Assembly (NCBI RefSeq): GCF_012911865.1
Contig: NZ_JAAXYH010000022.1
Span: forward strand, 1-45,115
Direction of reading: 5' to 3'
Source of the DNA: Shewanella salipaludis
GTDB taxonomy: Bacteria > Pseudomonadota > Gammaproteobacteria > Enterobacterales > Shewanellaceae
Length of the DNA stretch: 45,115 bases
Shown: positions 33,375 through 41,433 of the stretch, piece after piece
Layout: every line of letters begins with the position of its first letter
How positions within the stretch are numbered: position 1 is the first letter of the stretch
Made by a program: the position numbers and the translations under genes
The notes under the pieces: model-generated
Databases searched by the model: none
What the model was told of the DNA's origin: nothing
Seen by the model: only the letters and a program-made list of their open reading frames with translations

Positions 33375-33767
33375 ATGGCTAAAGTTCCGTCACGTTCTCC
33401 GCGTAAGCGCGTACGTAAACAGGTTGCAGATGGCATGGCTCATATCCATGCTTCTTTCAACAACACAATTGTCACCATTACAGATCGTCAAGGTAATGCG
33501 TTGTCATGGGCTACCTCTGGTGGTTCAGGTTTCCGTGGTTCACGTAAATCTACACCATTCGCTGCGCAGGTTGCTGCTGAGCGTGCAGGTGCTGCTGCTC
33601 AAGACTACGGTGTTAAAAACCTTGAAGTTTTCGTGAAGGGTCCAGGTCCAGGTCGTGAGTCAGCCATTCGTGCGCTGAACGCTGTTGGTTATAAAATAAC
33701 CAACATTACCGATGTGACGCCGATCCCTCATAATGGTTGTCGTCCTCCTAAAAAGCGTCGTGTATAA
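33375..33767 (+). CDS. rpsK: 30S ribosomal protein S11
   Basis: S11 forms part of the 30S platform and the E-site mRNA path. The 130-residue product (E. coli 129) contains HIHASFNNTIVTITDRQGN-like sequence (AHIHASFNNTIVTITD, about 22-37) and the C-terminal signature DVTPIPHNGCRPPKKRRV, including the Asn-Gly site that is converted to isoaspartate in E. coli. It follows rpsM by 15 bases. Confidence 0.98.
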   Translation: MAKVPSRSPRKRVRKQVADGMAHIHASFNNTIVTITDRQGNALSWATSGGSGFRGSRKSTPFAAQVAAERAGAAAQDYGVKNLEVFVKGPGPGRESAIRALNAVGYKITNITDVTPIPHNGCRPPKKRRV

Positions 33768-33798
33768 CGCCGTTTCCTAGGATAGTTGGAGAAAGATC

Positions 33799-34419
33799 AT
33801 GGCAAGATACTTGGGTCCCAAGCTCAAGCTCAGCCGCCGAGAAGGTACAGACCTTTTCTTAAAAAGCGGTGTGAGAGCAATCGATTCGAAGTGTAAGCTT
33901 GAAGCTGCACCTGGACAACATGGCGCTCGTAAGCCACGTCTGTCAGAGTACGGTTTACAGTTACGCGAGAAACAAAAAGTTCGTCGTATTTACGGTGTGT
34001 TAGAAAAACAATTCCGTAACTACTACAAAGATGCTGCACGTACTAAAGGCAACACAGGTGAAAACCTGCTGCAACTTTTAGAAACCCGTCTGGATAACGT
34101 AGTTTATCGTATGGGCTTCGGTGCGACTCGTGCAGAATCACGTCAGCTAGTAAGCCATAAGTCAGTTATGGTTAACGGTCGTGTTGTTAACATTCCGTCA
34201 TTCAAAGTGTCTGCGAATGATGTTGTGAGCATCCGCGAGAAGTCACGCACTCAAGCTCGTATCAAAGCGGCTTTGGAAGTGGCAGCTCAACGCGAGAAGC
34301 CTACATGGGTTGAAGTCGACAATGCGAAAATGGAAGGTGCTTTCAAGCGCGTTCCAGAACGTAGCGATTTGTCTGCGGATATTAACGAACAGCTGATCGT
34401 CGAGCTTTACTCTAAGTAA
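33799..34419 (+). CDS. rpsD: 30S ribosomal protein S4
   Basis: S4 nucleates assembly of the 30S body and represses the alpha operon. The 206-residue product (same as E. coli) begins MARYLGPKLKLSRREGTDLF. It has an S4 RNA-binding domain near 94-155 (LDNVVYRMGFGATRAESRQL) and ends ADINEQLIVELYSK. It lacks the zinc cysteines of the C-plus S4 form. It is the likely ligand of the leader at 32941-33010. Confidence 0.98.
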   Translation: MARYLGPKLKLSRREGTDLFLKSGVRAIDSKCKLEAAPGQHGARKPRLSEYGLQLREKQKVRRIYGVLEKQFRNYYKDAARTKGNTGENLLQLLETRLDNVVYRMGFGATRAESRQLVSHKSVMVNGRVVNIPSFKVSANDVVSIREKSRTQARIKAALEVAAQREKPTWVEVDNAKMEGAFKRVPERSDLSADINEQLIVELYSK

Positions 34420-34443
34420 GGCTAACAAACAAGAGAGGACACA

Positions 34444-35433
34444 ATGCAGGGTTCTGTTACAGAATTTCTTAAACCGCGTCTCGTTGATATCGAGCAGGTT
34501 AACTCAACACGTGCCAAGGTTACACTGGAACCACTTGAGCGTGGTTTCGGCCACACTTTAGGCAACGCGTTGCGTCGCATCCTATTGTCGTCTATGCCCG
34601 GCTGCGCAGTTACTGAAGTCGAGATTGACGGTGTACTGCACGAATACAGCAGTAAGGAAGGCGTTCAAGAAGATATCCTTGAGATATTGTTAAACCTGAA
34701 AGGGTTGGCAGTGACTATCGAGGGTAAAGACGAGGCTATGCTCACCTTGAGCAAGTCCGGCGCAGGCCCTGTCATCGCTGCAGATATCACGCATGATGGT
34801 GATGTTACTATCATGAATCCTGATCATGTTATCTGTCATCTGACAGGCAACAATGATATCAGCATGCGTATCCGCATTGAGCGTGGTCGTGGTTATGTAC
34901 CGGCATCAGCCCGTGCACAAACCGAAGACGATGATCGCCCAATTGGCCGCTTGCTGGTTGATGCTTCTTTCTCACCTGTTGCTCGCATTGCTTACAATGT
35001 CGAAGCGGCTCGTGTAGAACAACGCACTGACTTGGACAAACTCGTTATCGATATGACCACTAACGGTACTATCGATCCTGAGGAAGCCATCCGTCGCTCT
35101 GCAACTATTCTGGCCGAACAGCTGGATGCGTTTGTGGAACTGCGTGATGTGACCGAGCCAGAGCTGAAAGAAGAGAAACCGGAATTCGATCCGATACTGC
35201 TGCGTCCTGTCGACGATTTAGAGCTAACTGTACGTTCGGCTAACTGCTTGAAAGCCGAAGCGATTCATTACATCGGAGATCTGGTACAGCGCACTGAAGT
35301 TGAGCTGCTGAAGACACCTAACTTGGGTAAGAAATCTCTTACCGAAATTAAGGACGTTTTGGCTTCTCGCGGACTGTCGTTAGGTATGCGTCTGGAAAAC
35401 TGGCCTCCAGCCAGCTTAGCAGACGACCTATAA
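34444..35433 (+). CDS. rpoA: RNA polymerase alpha subunit RpoA
   Basis: Alpha dimerises to start RNA polymerase assembly and binds UP elements and activators through its C-terminal domain. The 329-residue product equals the E. coli length. The N-terminal domain has LEPLERGFGHTLGNALRRIL (about 28-47). The C-terminal domain after the linker (from about 250) has VRSANCLKAEAIHYIGDL, whose Arg (265 by alignment) is the key UP-element contact. It lies 24 bases after rpsD and is co-transcribed with ribosomal proteins. Confidence 0.98.
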   Translation: MQGSVTEFLKPRLVDIEQVNSTRAKVTLEPLERGFGHTLGNALRRILLSSMPGCAVTEVEIDGVLHEYSSKEGVQEDILEILLNLKGLAVTIEGKDEAMLTLSKSGAGPVIAADITHDGDVTIMNPDHVICHLTGNNDISMRIRIERGRGYVPASARAQTEDDDRPIGRLLVDASFSPVARIAYNVEAARVEQRTDLDKLVIDMTTNGTIDPEEAIRRSATILAEQLDAFVELRDVTEPELKEEKPEFDPILLRPVDDLELTVRSANCLKAEAIHYIGDLVQRTEVELLKTPNLGKKSLTEIKDVLASRGLSLGMRLENWPPASLADDL

Positions 35434-35473
35434 GTCTCAGGTTTGTACAGATTTAGGTTATAAGGATTAGGTC

Positions 35474-35869
35474 ATGCGCCATCGTAAGAGTGGTCGTCAA
35501 CTAAACCGTAACAGCAGTCATCGCCAAGCCATGTTCCGTAACATGGCAAGCTCACTGGTTCGTCATGAGATCATCAAGACAACCGTAGCTAAAGCGAAAG
35601 AACTGCGTCGCGTAGTTGAACCTCTGATAACACTTGCTAAGAGTGACAGCGTTGCAAATCGTCGTTTGGCGTTTGCTCGTACTCGCGACACTGAAGTCGT
35701 AGGTAAGTTATTTACTGAGTTGGGTCCACGCTACCAGGAACGTCCTGGTGGTTATACCCGTATCCTTAAGTGCGGTCTGCGTGCCGGTGATAAAGCCCCA
35801 ATGGCTTACATCGAGCTGGTAGGTCGTCCAGAAGCTGCTGAAGCTGTTGATGTTGAAGCTGCTGAGTAA
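35474..35869 (+). CDS. rplQ: 50S ribosomal protein L17
   Basis: L17 is at the base of the 50S subunit near the tunnel exit. The 131-residue product (E. coli 127) begins MRHRKSGRQLNRNSSHRQAM, a highly conserved start. It contains ELGPRYQERPGGYTRILKC near 83-101, and has an acidic Ala/Glu-rich tail AAEAVDVEAAE. It is the last gene of the alpha operon. Confidence 0.98.
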   Translation: MRHRKSGRQLNRNSSHRQAMFRNMASSLVRHEIIKTTVAKAKELRRVVEPLITLAKSDSVANRRLAFARTRDTEVVGKLFTELGPRYQERPGGYTRILKCGLRAGDKAPMAYIELVGRPEAAEAVDVEAAE

Positions 35870-35884
35870 TTAAGGTTACACTTG

Positions 35885-35913
35885 AAAAACCGGGTCCTGG
35901 ACCCGGTTTTTTT
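35885..35913 (+). terminator. Intrinsic terminator of the alpha operon
   Basis: An 11-bp stem AAAAACCGGGT/ACCCGGTTTTT (35885-35895 with 35901-35911, loop CCTGG), ending in T7 in all. Confidence 0.92.
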
Positions 35914-36379
35914 ATGCCTGTTGTTCAAGCCTGGCTGACTTATTCAGAATCAACTCCCCTGCATGCGGTGCCTTTCCTGGCGTACCTGTCTCGCTTCCGG
36001 CCGTAGTAGGCTGTATTCGCTCTCCTGCCGTCAGCGTCTTAGTTGCGGTCGGCTGATCTTTCCCCCGGATTTAACGCCATGACGGATGTGAGATCCCCGC
36101 TTACGCTGCTAACCAGGGAAAGCTCACTGGCTAAAGCCGTCGCTGTCGTGAGCTCCAATGCATGAGGGATAAGAGTGCCTATCGACGGCAATCCAGGCTC
36201 ATGTCTTGCCTGGCGCCGCCGACAAGCGCATCTGGCTGACAAGTCTCTGGGGAAGGTCAGAGCCTGTTTGGGACTGGAGCTGAAGGCTGGGACAGGAAGT
36301 TAAAGCTGGAGGTTAAAGCTGGGGCAGGGAAAGGGGGGAACGGGCCAACACTTGGGCTGGCCGTTCTCAAGCATCAAGC
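35914..36379. other. Gene-free stretch between rplQ and ccmE
   Basis: About 466 bases with no recognisable gene. Contents: a 7-base inverted repeat GCCGTCG (36136-36142) and CGACGGC (36183-36189); a hairpin CCAGGC/GCCTGG (36193-36198 with 36208-36213); a purine-rich tract with GTTAAAGCTGG repeated at 36299-36309 and 36312-36322; and an imperfect stem at 36338-36366 (GAACGGGCCA with TGGCCGTTC, one bulge) that could end ccm transcription on the minus strand, although no T-run follows. A 67-codon open frame on the minus strand (36242-36039) is not convincing. Confidence 0.6.
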
Positions 36380-36868
36380 TTATTTGGCGCCGGCTTTTTG
36401 CTGGGCGCCGTAATCTAACTTCTGATGATCTTTTCCCATGGCCTCGGCGACTTCCGGAGGCATGTAGTTCTCATCGTGTTTGGCGAGCACCTCGGTGGCC
36501 TGCAGCTTGCCGTCGGCCATGAGTATGCCCTGGGCGACTATGCCCTGGCCTTCACGGAAGAGATCGGGCAGGAGATCGTCATAGGTGACCATGACGCTGC
36601 CACCGGCACCGTCATGAACGGCGAATTCCACATGCAGACTCTCAGGATCCCTCGAGAGCGAGCCTTCGGTCACCATACCGCCGATACGGATACGCTGGCC
36701 AACTTCAGGTTTGATACCCGTATCATGTTTGCCGTTGATTATCTCGCTTGGGGTGTAGAAGAGATTGAGGTTGCTATTGAGTGCATACAATAACAGGGAG
36801 GCGGCGGCGGCAACGCCGAAAATCAAGGCGACCGCCAAGGTGAGGCGCTTCTTACGTCTAGGGTTCAC
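36380..36868 (-). CDS. ccmE: Cytochrome c maturation heme chaperone CcmE
   Basis: CcmE is the periplasmic, membrane-anchored chaperone that binds heme covalently and hands it to apocytochrome c. The 162-residue product has a basic N-terminus, a membrane anchor (about 9-29), an OB-fold domain, and the heme-binding motif LAKHDENYMPPE with the covalent His131 and axial Tyr135 (HXXXY). The start overlaps the end of ccmD by 4 bases. It is the last gene of the ccmABCDE unit on the minus strand. Confidence 0.97.
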   Translation of the reverse strand: MNPRRKKRLTLAVALIFGVAAAASLLLYALNSNLNLFYTPSEIINGKHDTGIKPEVGQRIRIGGMVTEGSLSRDPESLHVEFAVHDGAGGSVMVTYDDLLPDLFREGQGIVAQGILMADGKLQATEVLAKHDENYMPPEVAEAMGKDHQKLDYGAQQKAGAK

Positions 36869-37065
36869 TGTTTAGTACTCCGGTTTTGCTTCAATCTTTG
36901 TTCACGTTGCATCTTCTGGGCTATCTCCCGCAACACCCGGCCCTTTTGACGGGCACTGCCGACGATGAGGGTGGCCACACAAGCCAGGGTCACTCCGTAA
37001 GAGAGCCAGACATAGAAGGCATAGCCCCCCATGTGGAAGAAGTCGCTCATAGAATCAAACTGCAT
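36865..37065 (-). CDS. ccmD: Heme exporter accessory protein CcmD
   Basis: CcmD is a small membrane protein that helps release holo-CcmE from the CcmABC complex. The 66-residue product (MQFDSMSDFFHMGGYAFYVW at the start) has the typical FFHMGGYAFYVWLSYG motif, one membrane span (about 15-37) and a highly basic cytoplasmic tail. Its ATG at 37065 overlaps the ccmC stop by one base (TAATG) after AGGAG. A longer open frame into ccmC is not conserved. Confidence 0.93.
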   Translation of the reverse strand: MQFDSMSDFFHMGGYAFYVWLSYGVTLACVATLIVGSARQKGRVLREIAQKMQREQRLKQNRSTKQ

Positions 37066-37811
37066 TATTTGGCTCCTGTTGCTGTGGCCAGTTCTCGCAC
37101 CCAGGGACGCATGCCATTTCTGGCGAGAATTTCGGCCTTGAAACGCACCAGGGTGATGGCGCCAATCATGAAGCCGAACCCCAGAATATTGATCAGCAAG
37201 GGATACAGCATCTCCGGCGCCATGGTGGATTCTTCGGTGATGCGTATGGTCGAAGGTTGATGCAATGAACTCCACCATTCGACCGAGTACTTGATGATGG
37301 GGATGTTGATCACCCCGACCAGGGTCAGGATGCCGGCGGCGCGGGCGGCCACGACTTTGTCTTCGAAGGAGGCATAGAGTGAAATCACTCCCAGGTACAG
37401 GAAGAGCAAGATCAGCTCAGAGGTCAGGCGCGCATCCCATACCCACCAAGTGCCCCACATGGGCTTGCCCCAGGCGGCACCGGTAAACAGGGCGATGAAA
37501 GTGATCACTGCGCCTATGGGGGCTATGGCGGCGGCGGCCCAATCGGCCAACTTGATTTGCCAGACCAAGCCGACGAAGGCGGCAGTCGCCATGCCCATGT
37601 AGGCTGCCATCGACATGGAGGCCGCCGGCACATGAATGAAGATGATGCGGTAGCTGTCACCCTGCTGATAGTCGCTTGGGGCAAAGGCCAGTCCCCAGAC
37701 GGTGCCGACGCAGATGAACATGAGTGCCAGAAGGGTAAACCAAGGCTGCAGGCGTTCAGATAGTCGATACGCACGCTGCGGGTCCGCATAGGGATGTAGC
37801 CATTTCCACAT
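37065..37811 (-). CDS. ccmC: Heme exporter protein CcmC
   Basis: CcmC attaches heme to CcmE in the inner membrane. The 248-residue product has six predicted membrane spans, the tryptophan-rich heme-handling (WWD) motif WGTWWVWDARLT (119-130), and the two conserved axial histidines at His60 (FIHVP) and His184 (SLHQP), at the same positions as in E. coli. It lies one base after ccmB. Confidence 0.97.
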   Translation of the reverse strand: MWKWLHPYADPQRAYRLSERLQPWFTLLALMFICVGTVWGLAFAPSDYQQGDSYRIIFIHVPAASMSMAAYMGMATAAFVGLVWQIKLADWAAAAIAPIGAVITFIALFTGAAWGKPMWGTWWVWDARLTSELILLFLYLGVISLYASFEDKVVAARAAGILTLVGVINIPIIKYSVEWWSSLHQPSTIRITEESTMAPEMLYPLLINILGFGFMIGAITLVRFKAEILARNGMRPWVRELATATGAK

Positions 37812-37812
37812 A

Positions 37813-38499
37813 TTAGTTAGTACTCACTCGCAAAGATGCACCAATTGCAAAAGGTGCCAAAGTTAATGAACCGGCCAGCATTGCGCCTATTATAGCCAGT
37901 TGGCCATCATAGGGTAAATTCATTCCTGCTGCATCTATGGCACTGGTCGCAAAAATCAGTACGGGAATGTACAGGGGGAGTATCAACAGACTCAGGAGTA
38001 CGCCGCCTTTTCTCAGTCCGACCGTGAGTGCGACACCTATGGCGCCCAGCAGTGACAGTACAGGCGTGCCCAAGACCAAGGTGGCGATCAGTGCCGCATA
38101 ACTCTGGGTCTCGAGATTCAGCAATAGGCCCAGCAGGGGGGCCATGATAATCAGCGGCACGCCGGTCAGCAGCCAATGCGCCAGTACCTTCGCCAGCACC
38201 ATGAGTGACAGTGGCTGTGGACTCAATAGCATCTGTTCCAGGCTGCCATCGCTGAAATCGGCCTTGAAGAGACGCTCGAGCGACAGCATGGAGGCCAATA
38301 AGGCGGCGACCCAGATGACCCCAGGGGCGATGCGCGCCAACATTTGCGGCTCAGGGCCTATGCCTAAGGGAAATAGCGTCACTACCATGATGAAAAAGAG
38401 CAGAGGGTTGAAAATATCCCCCCGATGACGGACGGCAATTTTTAAATCCCGCAGCAGCAAGGTAAAAAAAGCTTGGGTGTAGCCTATGCCTCTTAACAT
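37813..38499 (-). CDS. ccmB: Heme exporter ABC permease CcmB
   Basis: CcmB is the membrane subunit of the CcmAB ABC transporter, which uses ATP to release heme-loaded CcmE. The 228-residue product has about six membrane spans and the conserved FPLGIGPEPQMLARIAPG (about 43-60) and DGSLEQML segments. I chose the ATG at 38499, 7 bases after GAGG; an in-frame ATG at 38505 is only one base from that site and adds two residues. It starts 9 bases after the ccmA stop. Confidence 0.95.
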   Translation of the reverse strand: MLRGIGYTQAFFTLLLRDLKIAVRHRGDIFNPLLFFIMVVTLFPLGIGPEPQMLARIAPGVIWVAALLASMLSLERLFKADFSDGSLEQMLLSPQPLSLMVLAKVLAHWLLTGVPLIIMAPLLGLLLNLETQSYAALIATLVLGTPVLSLLGAIGVALTVGLRKGGVLLSLLILPLYIPVLIFATSAIDAAGMNLPYDGQLAIIGAMLAGSLTLAPFAIGASLRVSTN

Positions 38500-38508
38500 T
38501 GTCATACC

Positions 38509-39192
38509 TCAGTCGAAGCGATAATCCAGGCGGATCTTGGTTAATCTGCTGTCGGTGATCTGATTCATATCCTGGTGTGTGGTCAGAATGACACAGCCGC
38601 CATTGTCTGCATGGGCGAGCAACAGGCGCTCGAGTTGCTCGACGCCTTTCTTGTCTATGGCAGTAAAGGGCTCGTCCAAGATCCAAACTTTGCTCTGGGT
38701 ATGCCAGAGGCGCGCCAAGGCGGTGCGTCTGTGTTGCCCGGCCGAGAGGTGACCGGCCAGTGCGTCTTCGAAGCCGGTTAAATTGACCTGGCCCAATATC
38801 CCGGCGGTATCGAAATCGACATAGCCGTTCAGTCTCAAGTTGAAATGCAGATTCTCGGTGGCCGTCAGTTCGCTCTTCACGCCGGGCAGGTGACCCAGAT
38901 AGAGCAGATCTTGATTGTATTCATCACGACAACGGCCTATATCCTGGCCGAGATAACAGACTCGGCCGGCGTAAGGACGGGACAATCCTGCCAGTATCCG
39001 CAGCAAACTTGTCTTGCCCGCACCATTGGGTCCTTCGATTTGGAGGATATCACCGCTATTAACGCTAAATGCCAGGGCGTCGAAGAGGATGCGTTCCTCA
39101 CGAATACAGGTTAGGTCATGGACCGAGATCAGCGCGTTCGCTGTTGTTTGTTGTACCACTGAATCCTCTATTTCAAGCTTGTCTATAACCAT
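38509..39192 (-). CDS. ccmA: Heme exporter ATP-binding protein CcmA
   Basis: CcmA is the ATPase of the CcmAB complex. The 227-residue product has Walker A GPNGAGKT (54-61), the ABC signature LSAGQ (149-153), Walker B VWILDEP (169-175) and the switch His in TTHQD (about 206). ATG 39192 has no obvious Shine-Dalgarno sequence; an in-frame TTG at 39207 would add 5 residues. The conserved domain starts only at about residue 20, so the true start may be internal. It is the first gene of the ccmABCDE unit, divergent from scyA. Confidence 0.95.
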   Translation of the reverse strand: MVIDKLEIEDSVVQQTTANALISVHDLTCIREERILFDALAFSVNSGDILQIEGPNGAGKTSLLRILAGLSRPYAGRVCYLGQDIGRCRDEYNQDLLYLGHLPGVKSELTATENLHFNLRLNGYVDFDTAGILGQVNLTGFEDALAGHLSAGQHRRTALARLWHTQSKVWILDEPFTAIDKKGVEQLERLLLAHADNGGCVILTTHQDMNQITDSRLTKIRLDYRFD

Positions 39193-39458
39193 AGGATAGC
39201 CGCACAAGCCCAGGGCGAGTCGCTCCCGGTTATGTGTTTTGTCATCAGTTAACCGCGCAGACTAGTGCGTCATCTTGCGCTGCATATAGTAACGTATTTG
39301 TGCGCTATGTCGCGTATAACAGTGCCGGCAGGGGATTCTGCTCACAAAAAGATGAGTTCTACGCAGCTTTGTAGTAGTCTTGCGGCGCTATAATAAGCCT
39401 GCCTATCAATAAAGGGCAGCGTTGAGCCTTGTAAGTATTTGCATTAGGAACATTGAAC
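39193..39458. promoter_or_regulatory. Divergent ccmA-scyA intergenic region
   Basis: This 266-base region must drive both ccmABCDE (-) and scyA (+). On the plus strand TATAAT (39389-39394) is a good -10 candidate for scyA, but its -35 is weak. I could not fix a promoter for ccmA. A binding site for a redox or carbon regulator (ArcA, CRP) would be expected here from what is known of Shewanella, but I cannot demonstrate one. Confidence 0.5.
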
Positions 39459-39752
39459 ATGAAAAAATTGTTAGCAATGACTGCAGTCGCTGCCTTGACC
39501 TTGTCTACAAGTGTTTTAGCTCAAGAAGGCAAAGATGTTTTCGATAAAGCGTGCCAGATCTGCCACACCATGGGTGTTGCCGGAGCGCCGAAGGCACACA
39601 CTGCCGATTGGGAGCCTCGTCTGGCTAAAGGCATGGATACCCTGTTGAACAGCGTTAAGTCTGGCTTGAATGCCATGCCACCGGGTGGCATGTGTACCGA
39701 TTGTACTGACGAAGATTACAAGAACGCCATTGACTTCATGTCTGCCAAGTAA
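39459..39752 (+). CDS. scyA: Small c5-type monoheme cytochrome c (ScyA-like)
   Basis: A 97-residue soluble periplasmic electron carrier. A signal peptide (MKKLLAMTAVAALTLSTSVL, cleavage near Ala21) precedes a single heme site CQICH (32-36). The distal Met ligand is in NAMPPGG (Met73). A second Cys pair, Cys79 and Cys82 (GGMCTDC), matches the disulfide typical of cytochrome c5. ATG 39459 follows AGGA; the in-frame TTG six bases upstream is less likely. The name is from resemblance to Shewanella ScyA, which also lies between ccm genes. It is a substrate of the surrounding ccm pathway. Confidence 0.88.
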   Translation: MKKLLAMTAVAALTLSTSVLAQEGKDVFDKACQICHTMGVAGAPKAHTADWEPRLAKGMDTLLNSVKSGLNAMPPGGMCTDCTDEDYKNAIDFMSAK

Positions 39753-39768
39753 TCTGATTTCAGAGTTA

Positions 39769-39796
39769 AAAAAACCGGCTGCTAGCCGGTTTTTTT
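39769..39796. terminator. Terminator after scyA, possibly bidirectional
   Basis: ACCGGCT/AGCCGGT (39774-39780 with 39784-39790, loop GCT), extended by flanking A and T runs on both sides. It therefore works as an intrinsic terminator for scyA, and also on the minus strand for ccmI, which ends 26 bases away. Confidence 0.9.
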
Positions 39797-39821
39797 GTAG
39801 CTGAAATCCATCAGCCCTGGA

Positions 39822-41057
39822 TCACTCGACTAGGGTATCCAGCTGCAGCTCGAGTCGCTCATTCAGCCGTGCCTGAGATTGTCTTCCCTGCAGATCCCCG
39901 GCTTGGGGTCTGACGCTGTCGTGTTTGGACAACACGGCTATGACTTCTATGTTGTCGGCCTCGCCGAGAGTCATTTCGCCACCGACAGCTTGAGTCTCGT
40001 CCAGAGTGACGGTGACGGGCAGGGTCGCGGCACTTACCTTGGTCGCCGCGAGGGGGATCTTACTGCCATCCGAGGTTCTGGCGAAGACGAACAGGGTATC
40101 GGTTGCCGAAACTTGACTCGCCAGGGCACTCGCGACCGAGACCTGGATCGTGAGTTTCTTGGTTTGATTCGCTTGTGGCGGGGTGGGTGAACCCCCTGCT
40201 CCTGCTTGCTGGCGCATCTTGGCCGTTGCTATGGCGTTGATCAGCGCTTCCCTGTCCACATCTTGGCGGTCGCTGTTGAGTATCGCCTGCCAAGCGTTGA
40301 CGGCTTGGTCATAGTCGGCATCGAAGAAGGCATTCATGCCGACGAGCAAGAGGGTGGAAGGATCTTGGGGATCCAGTGCGAGCGCTTGCTCTATCAGCCC
40401 CTGGATCTCCGGGGTCATCTGTTGCCCTGCCTTATAATAGAGGGCCGTCGCCTTGGGGCCTATGAGTTCGGCATGGGTGCCGACCAGCTTCATGACAGTG
40501 TCGAATGCCTTGACCGCATCATCGAAACGATTCACCGAAATATAGGCATGGCCAAGGGTAAACCAAGCCTGGCTGTTGTCAGGCTCGGCTCGAACCTGTG
40601 CCTCCATCATTTGTACTCTCTGGGCCATTAACTGTGCCTCATCGAGCATCCCACGGGGATTGGGTTGCTGCACTATGGCCAGCGCCTCGAAGGCGCCCAA
40701 GCGCTGGTAAAGATAGCCGGAAATCACCAATAATAGGATGGACATGGTCACCGGCCAGGCGATTCCCTTGGGCTTGAGCTTATTGACCAGCGACTCGTCT
40801 CCGGATTGTTGTACATCCTGTAATAGACTGATCTCCAGCTCGCGTTTGAGGGCATCAAATTCGGTTTGATCCAACAAGTCTTGCTGCAGCTCCTGTTCCA
40901 GGATCGCCAGGCGTTCGTTGAACAAGGAAAGGTTGGTTTGTTTGCGCACTCCGGCCTCTTCCGTCTGTAACATCTTCTGTTGACGAAAGTGTGGGAGCCA
41001 GATCAGTAACAGACCGATCAAGACGACAAGTGCAATAAAAGTCCAAAATTGGGTCAT
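39822..41057 (-). CDS. ccmI: Cytochrome c biogenesis protein CcmI (CycH)
   Basis: CcmI is the membrane-bound TPR chaperone that binds the C-terminus of apocytochrome c and presents it to the CcmFH ligation complex. ATG 41057 (MTQFWTFIALVVLIGLLLIW) gives 411 residues. Two N-terminal membrane spans (about 3-21 and 100-117) flank a cytoplasmic Gln/Leu-rich coiled region. The periplasmic part follows, with TPR-like repeats (about 160-285, AWFTLGHAYISVNRFDDAVKAF) and a C-terminal beta-rich domain. The start is not strongly supported by a ribosome-binding site. It is the only ccm gene here transcribed alone, divergent from ccmFGH. Confidence 0.93.
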   Translation of the reverse strand: MTQFWTFIALVVLIGLLLIWLPHFRQQKMLQTEEAGVRKQTNLSLFNERLAILEQELQQDLLDQTEFDALKRELEISLLQDVQQSGDESLVNKLKPKGIAWPVTMSILLLVISGYLYQRLGAFEALAIVQQPNPRGMLDEAQLMAQRVQMMEAQVRAEPDNSQAWFTLGHAYISVNRFDDAVKAFDTVMKLVGTHAELIGPKATALYYKAGQQMTPEIQGLIEQALALDPQDPSTLLLVGMNAFFDADYDQAVNAWQAILNSDRQDVDREALINAIATAKMRQQAGAGGSPTPPQANQTKKLTIQVSVASALASQVSATDTLFVFARTSDGSKIPLAATKVSAATLPVTVTLDETQAVGGEMTLGEADNIEVIAVLSKHDSVRPQAGDLQGRQSQARLNERLELQLDTLVE

Positions 41058-41433
41058 TGTTTCTATGTTCACTTCAATTCGGTAAAAGTGGCATACCACC
41101 TATTTGTGGTTCAGATTATACGGAAAGAATGATCGTTGAACAGCAGTATCAGGCCCTGAACCTGTGGAATGCCGAGACTTGGGCACTGGTTCACACATTC
41201 TTGGGGTTAGCCGGAGTGGCTCTGACGGCCACTATTTAGCGACTATCGAAGGCGTTGAGACCAAGGGAGCAGCCCTGGAATGCGACCCGTGACCCAGATT
41301 TGTGCGAAAGTGGCAGACAGGAAGGGGAGCAGATACTAAAATGGACGCAATTTCGTGCAATCGGAGATCCCTGTTGCACACCGATTTGGAATATTTCCGG
41401 ATCTGTTTATTCGTTTTACACTGAGGAAAACCC
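41058..41433. promoter_or_regulatory. Divergent ccmI-ccmF intergenic region
   Basis: This 376-base region separates ccmI (-) and ccmFGH (+). On the minus strand TATAAT (41120-41115) is a consensus -10 for ccmI with no good -35. On the plus strand TGGCAG (41311-41316), 17 bases, TACTAA (41334-41339) is a weak candidate for ccmF. A 36-codon open frame lies at 41129-41239 (listed separately). I see nothing else. Confidence 0.5.
41129..41239 (+). CDS. Possible small protein upstream of ccmF (doubtful)
   Basis: An open frame of 36 codons (start MIVEQQYQALNLWNAETWAL, end FLGLAGVALTATI) with a hydrophobic C-terminal half. GGAAAG precedes the ATG but is only about one base away, so the ribosome-binding site is poor. 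It also overlaps the ccmI -10 on the other strand. I do not recognise it. It could be chance; residue content is plausible for a short membrane peptide. Confidence 0.2.
   Translation: MIVEQQYQALNLWNAETWALVHTFLGLAGVALTATI

Noticed and set aside
36039..36242. 67-codon minus-strand open frame in the rplQ-ccmE gap
   Set aside because: Low-complexity, Arg-rich start, no ribosome-binding site that I can see, and no family resemblance.
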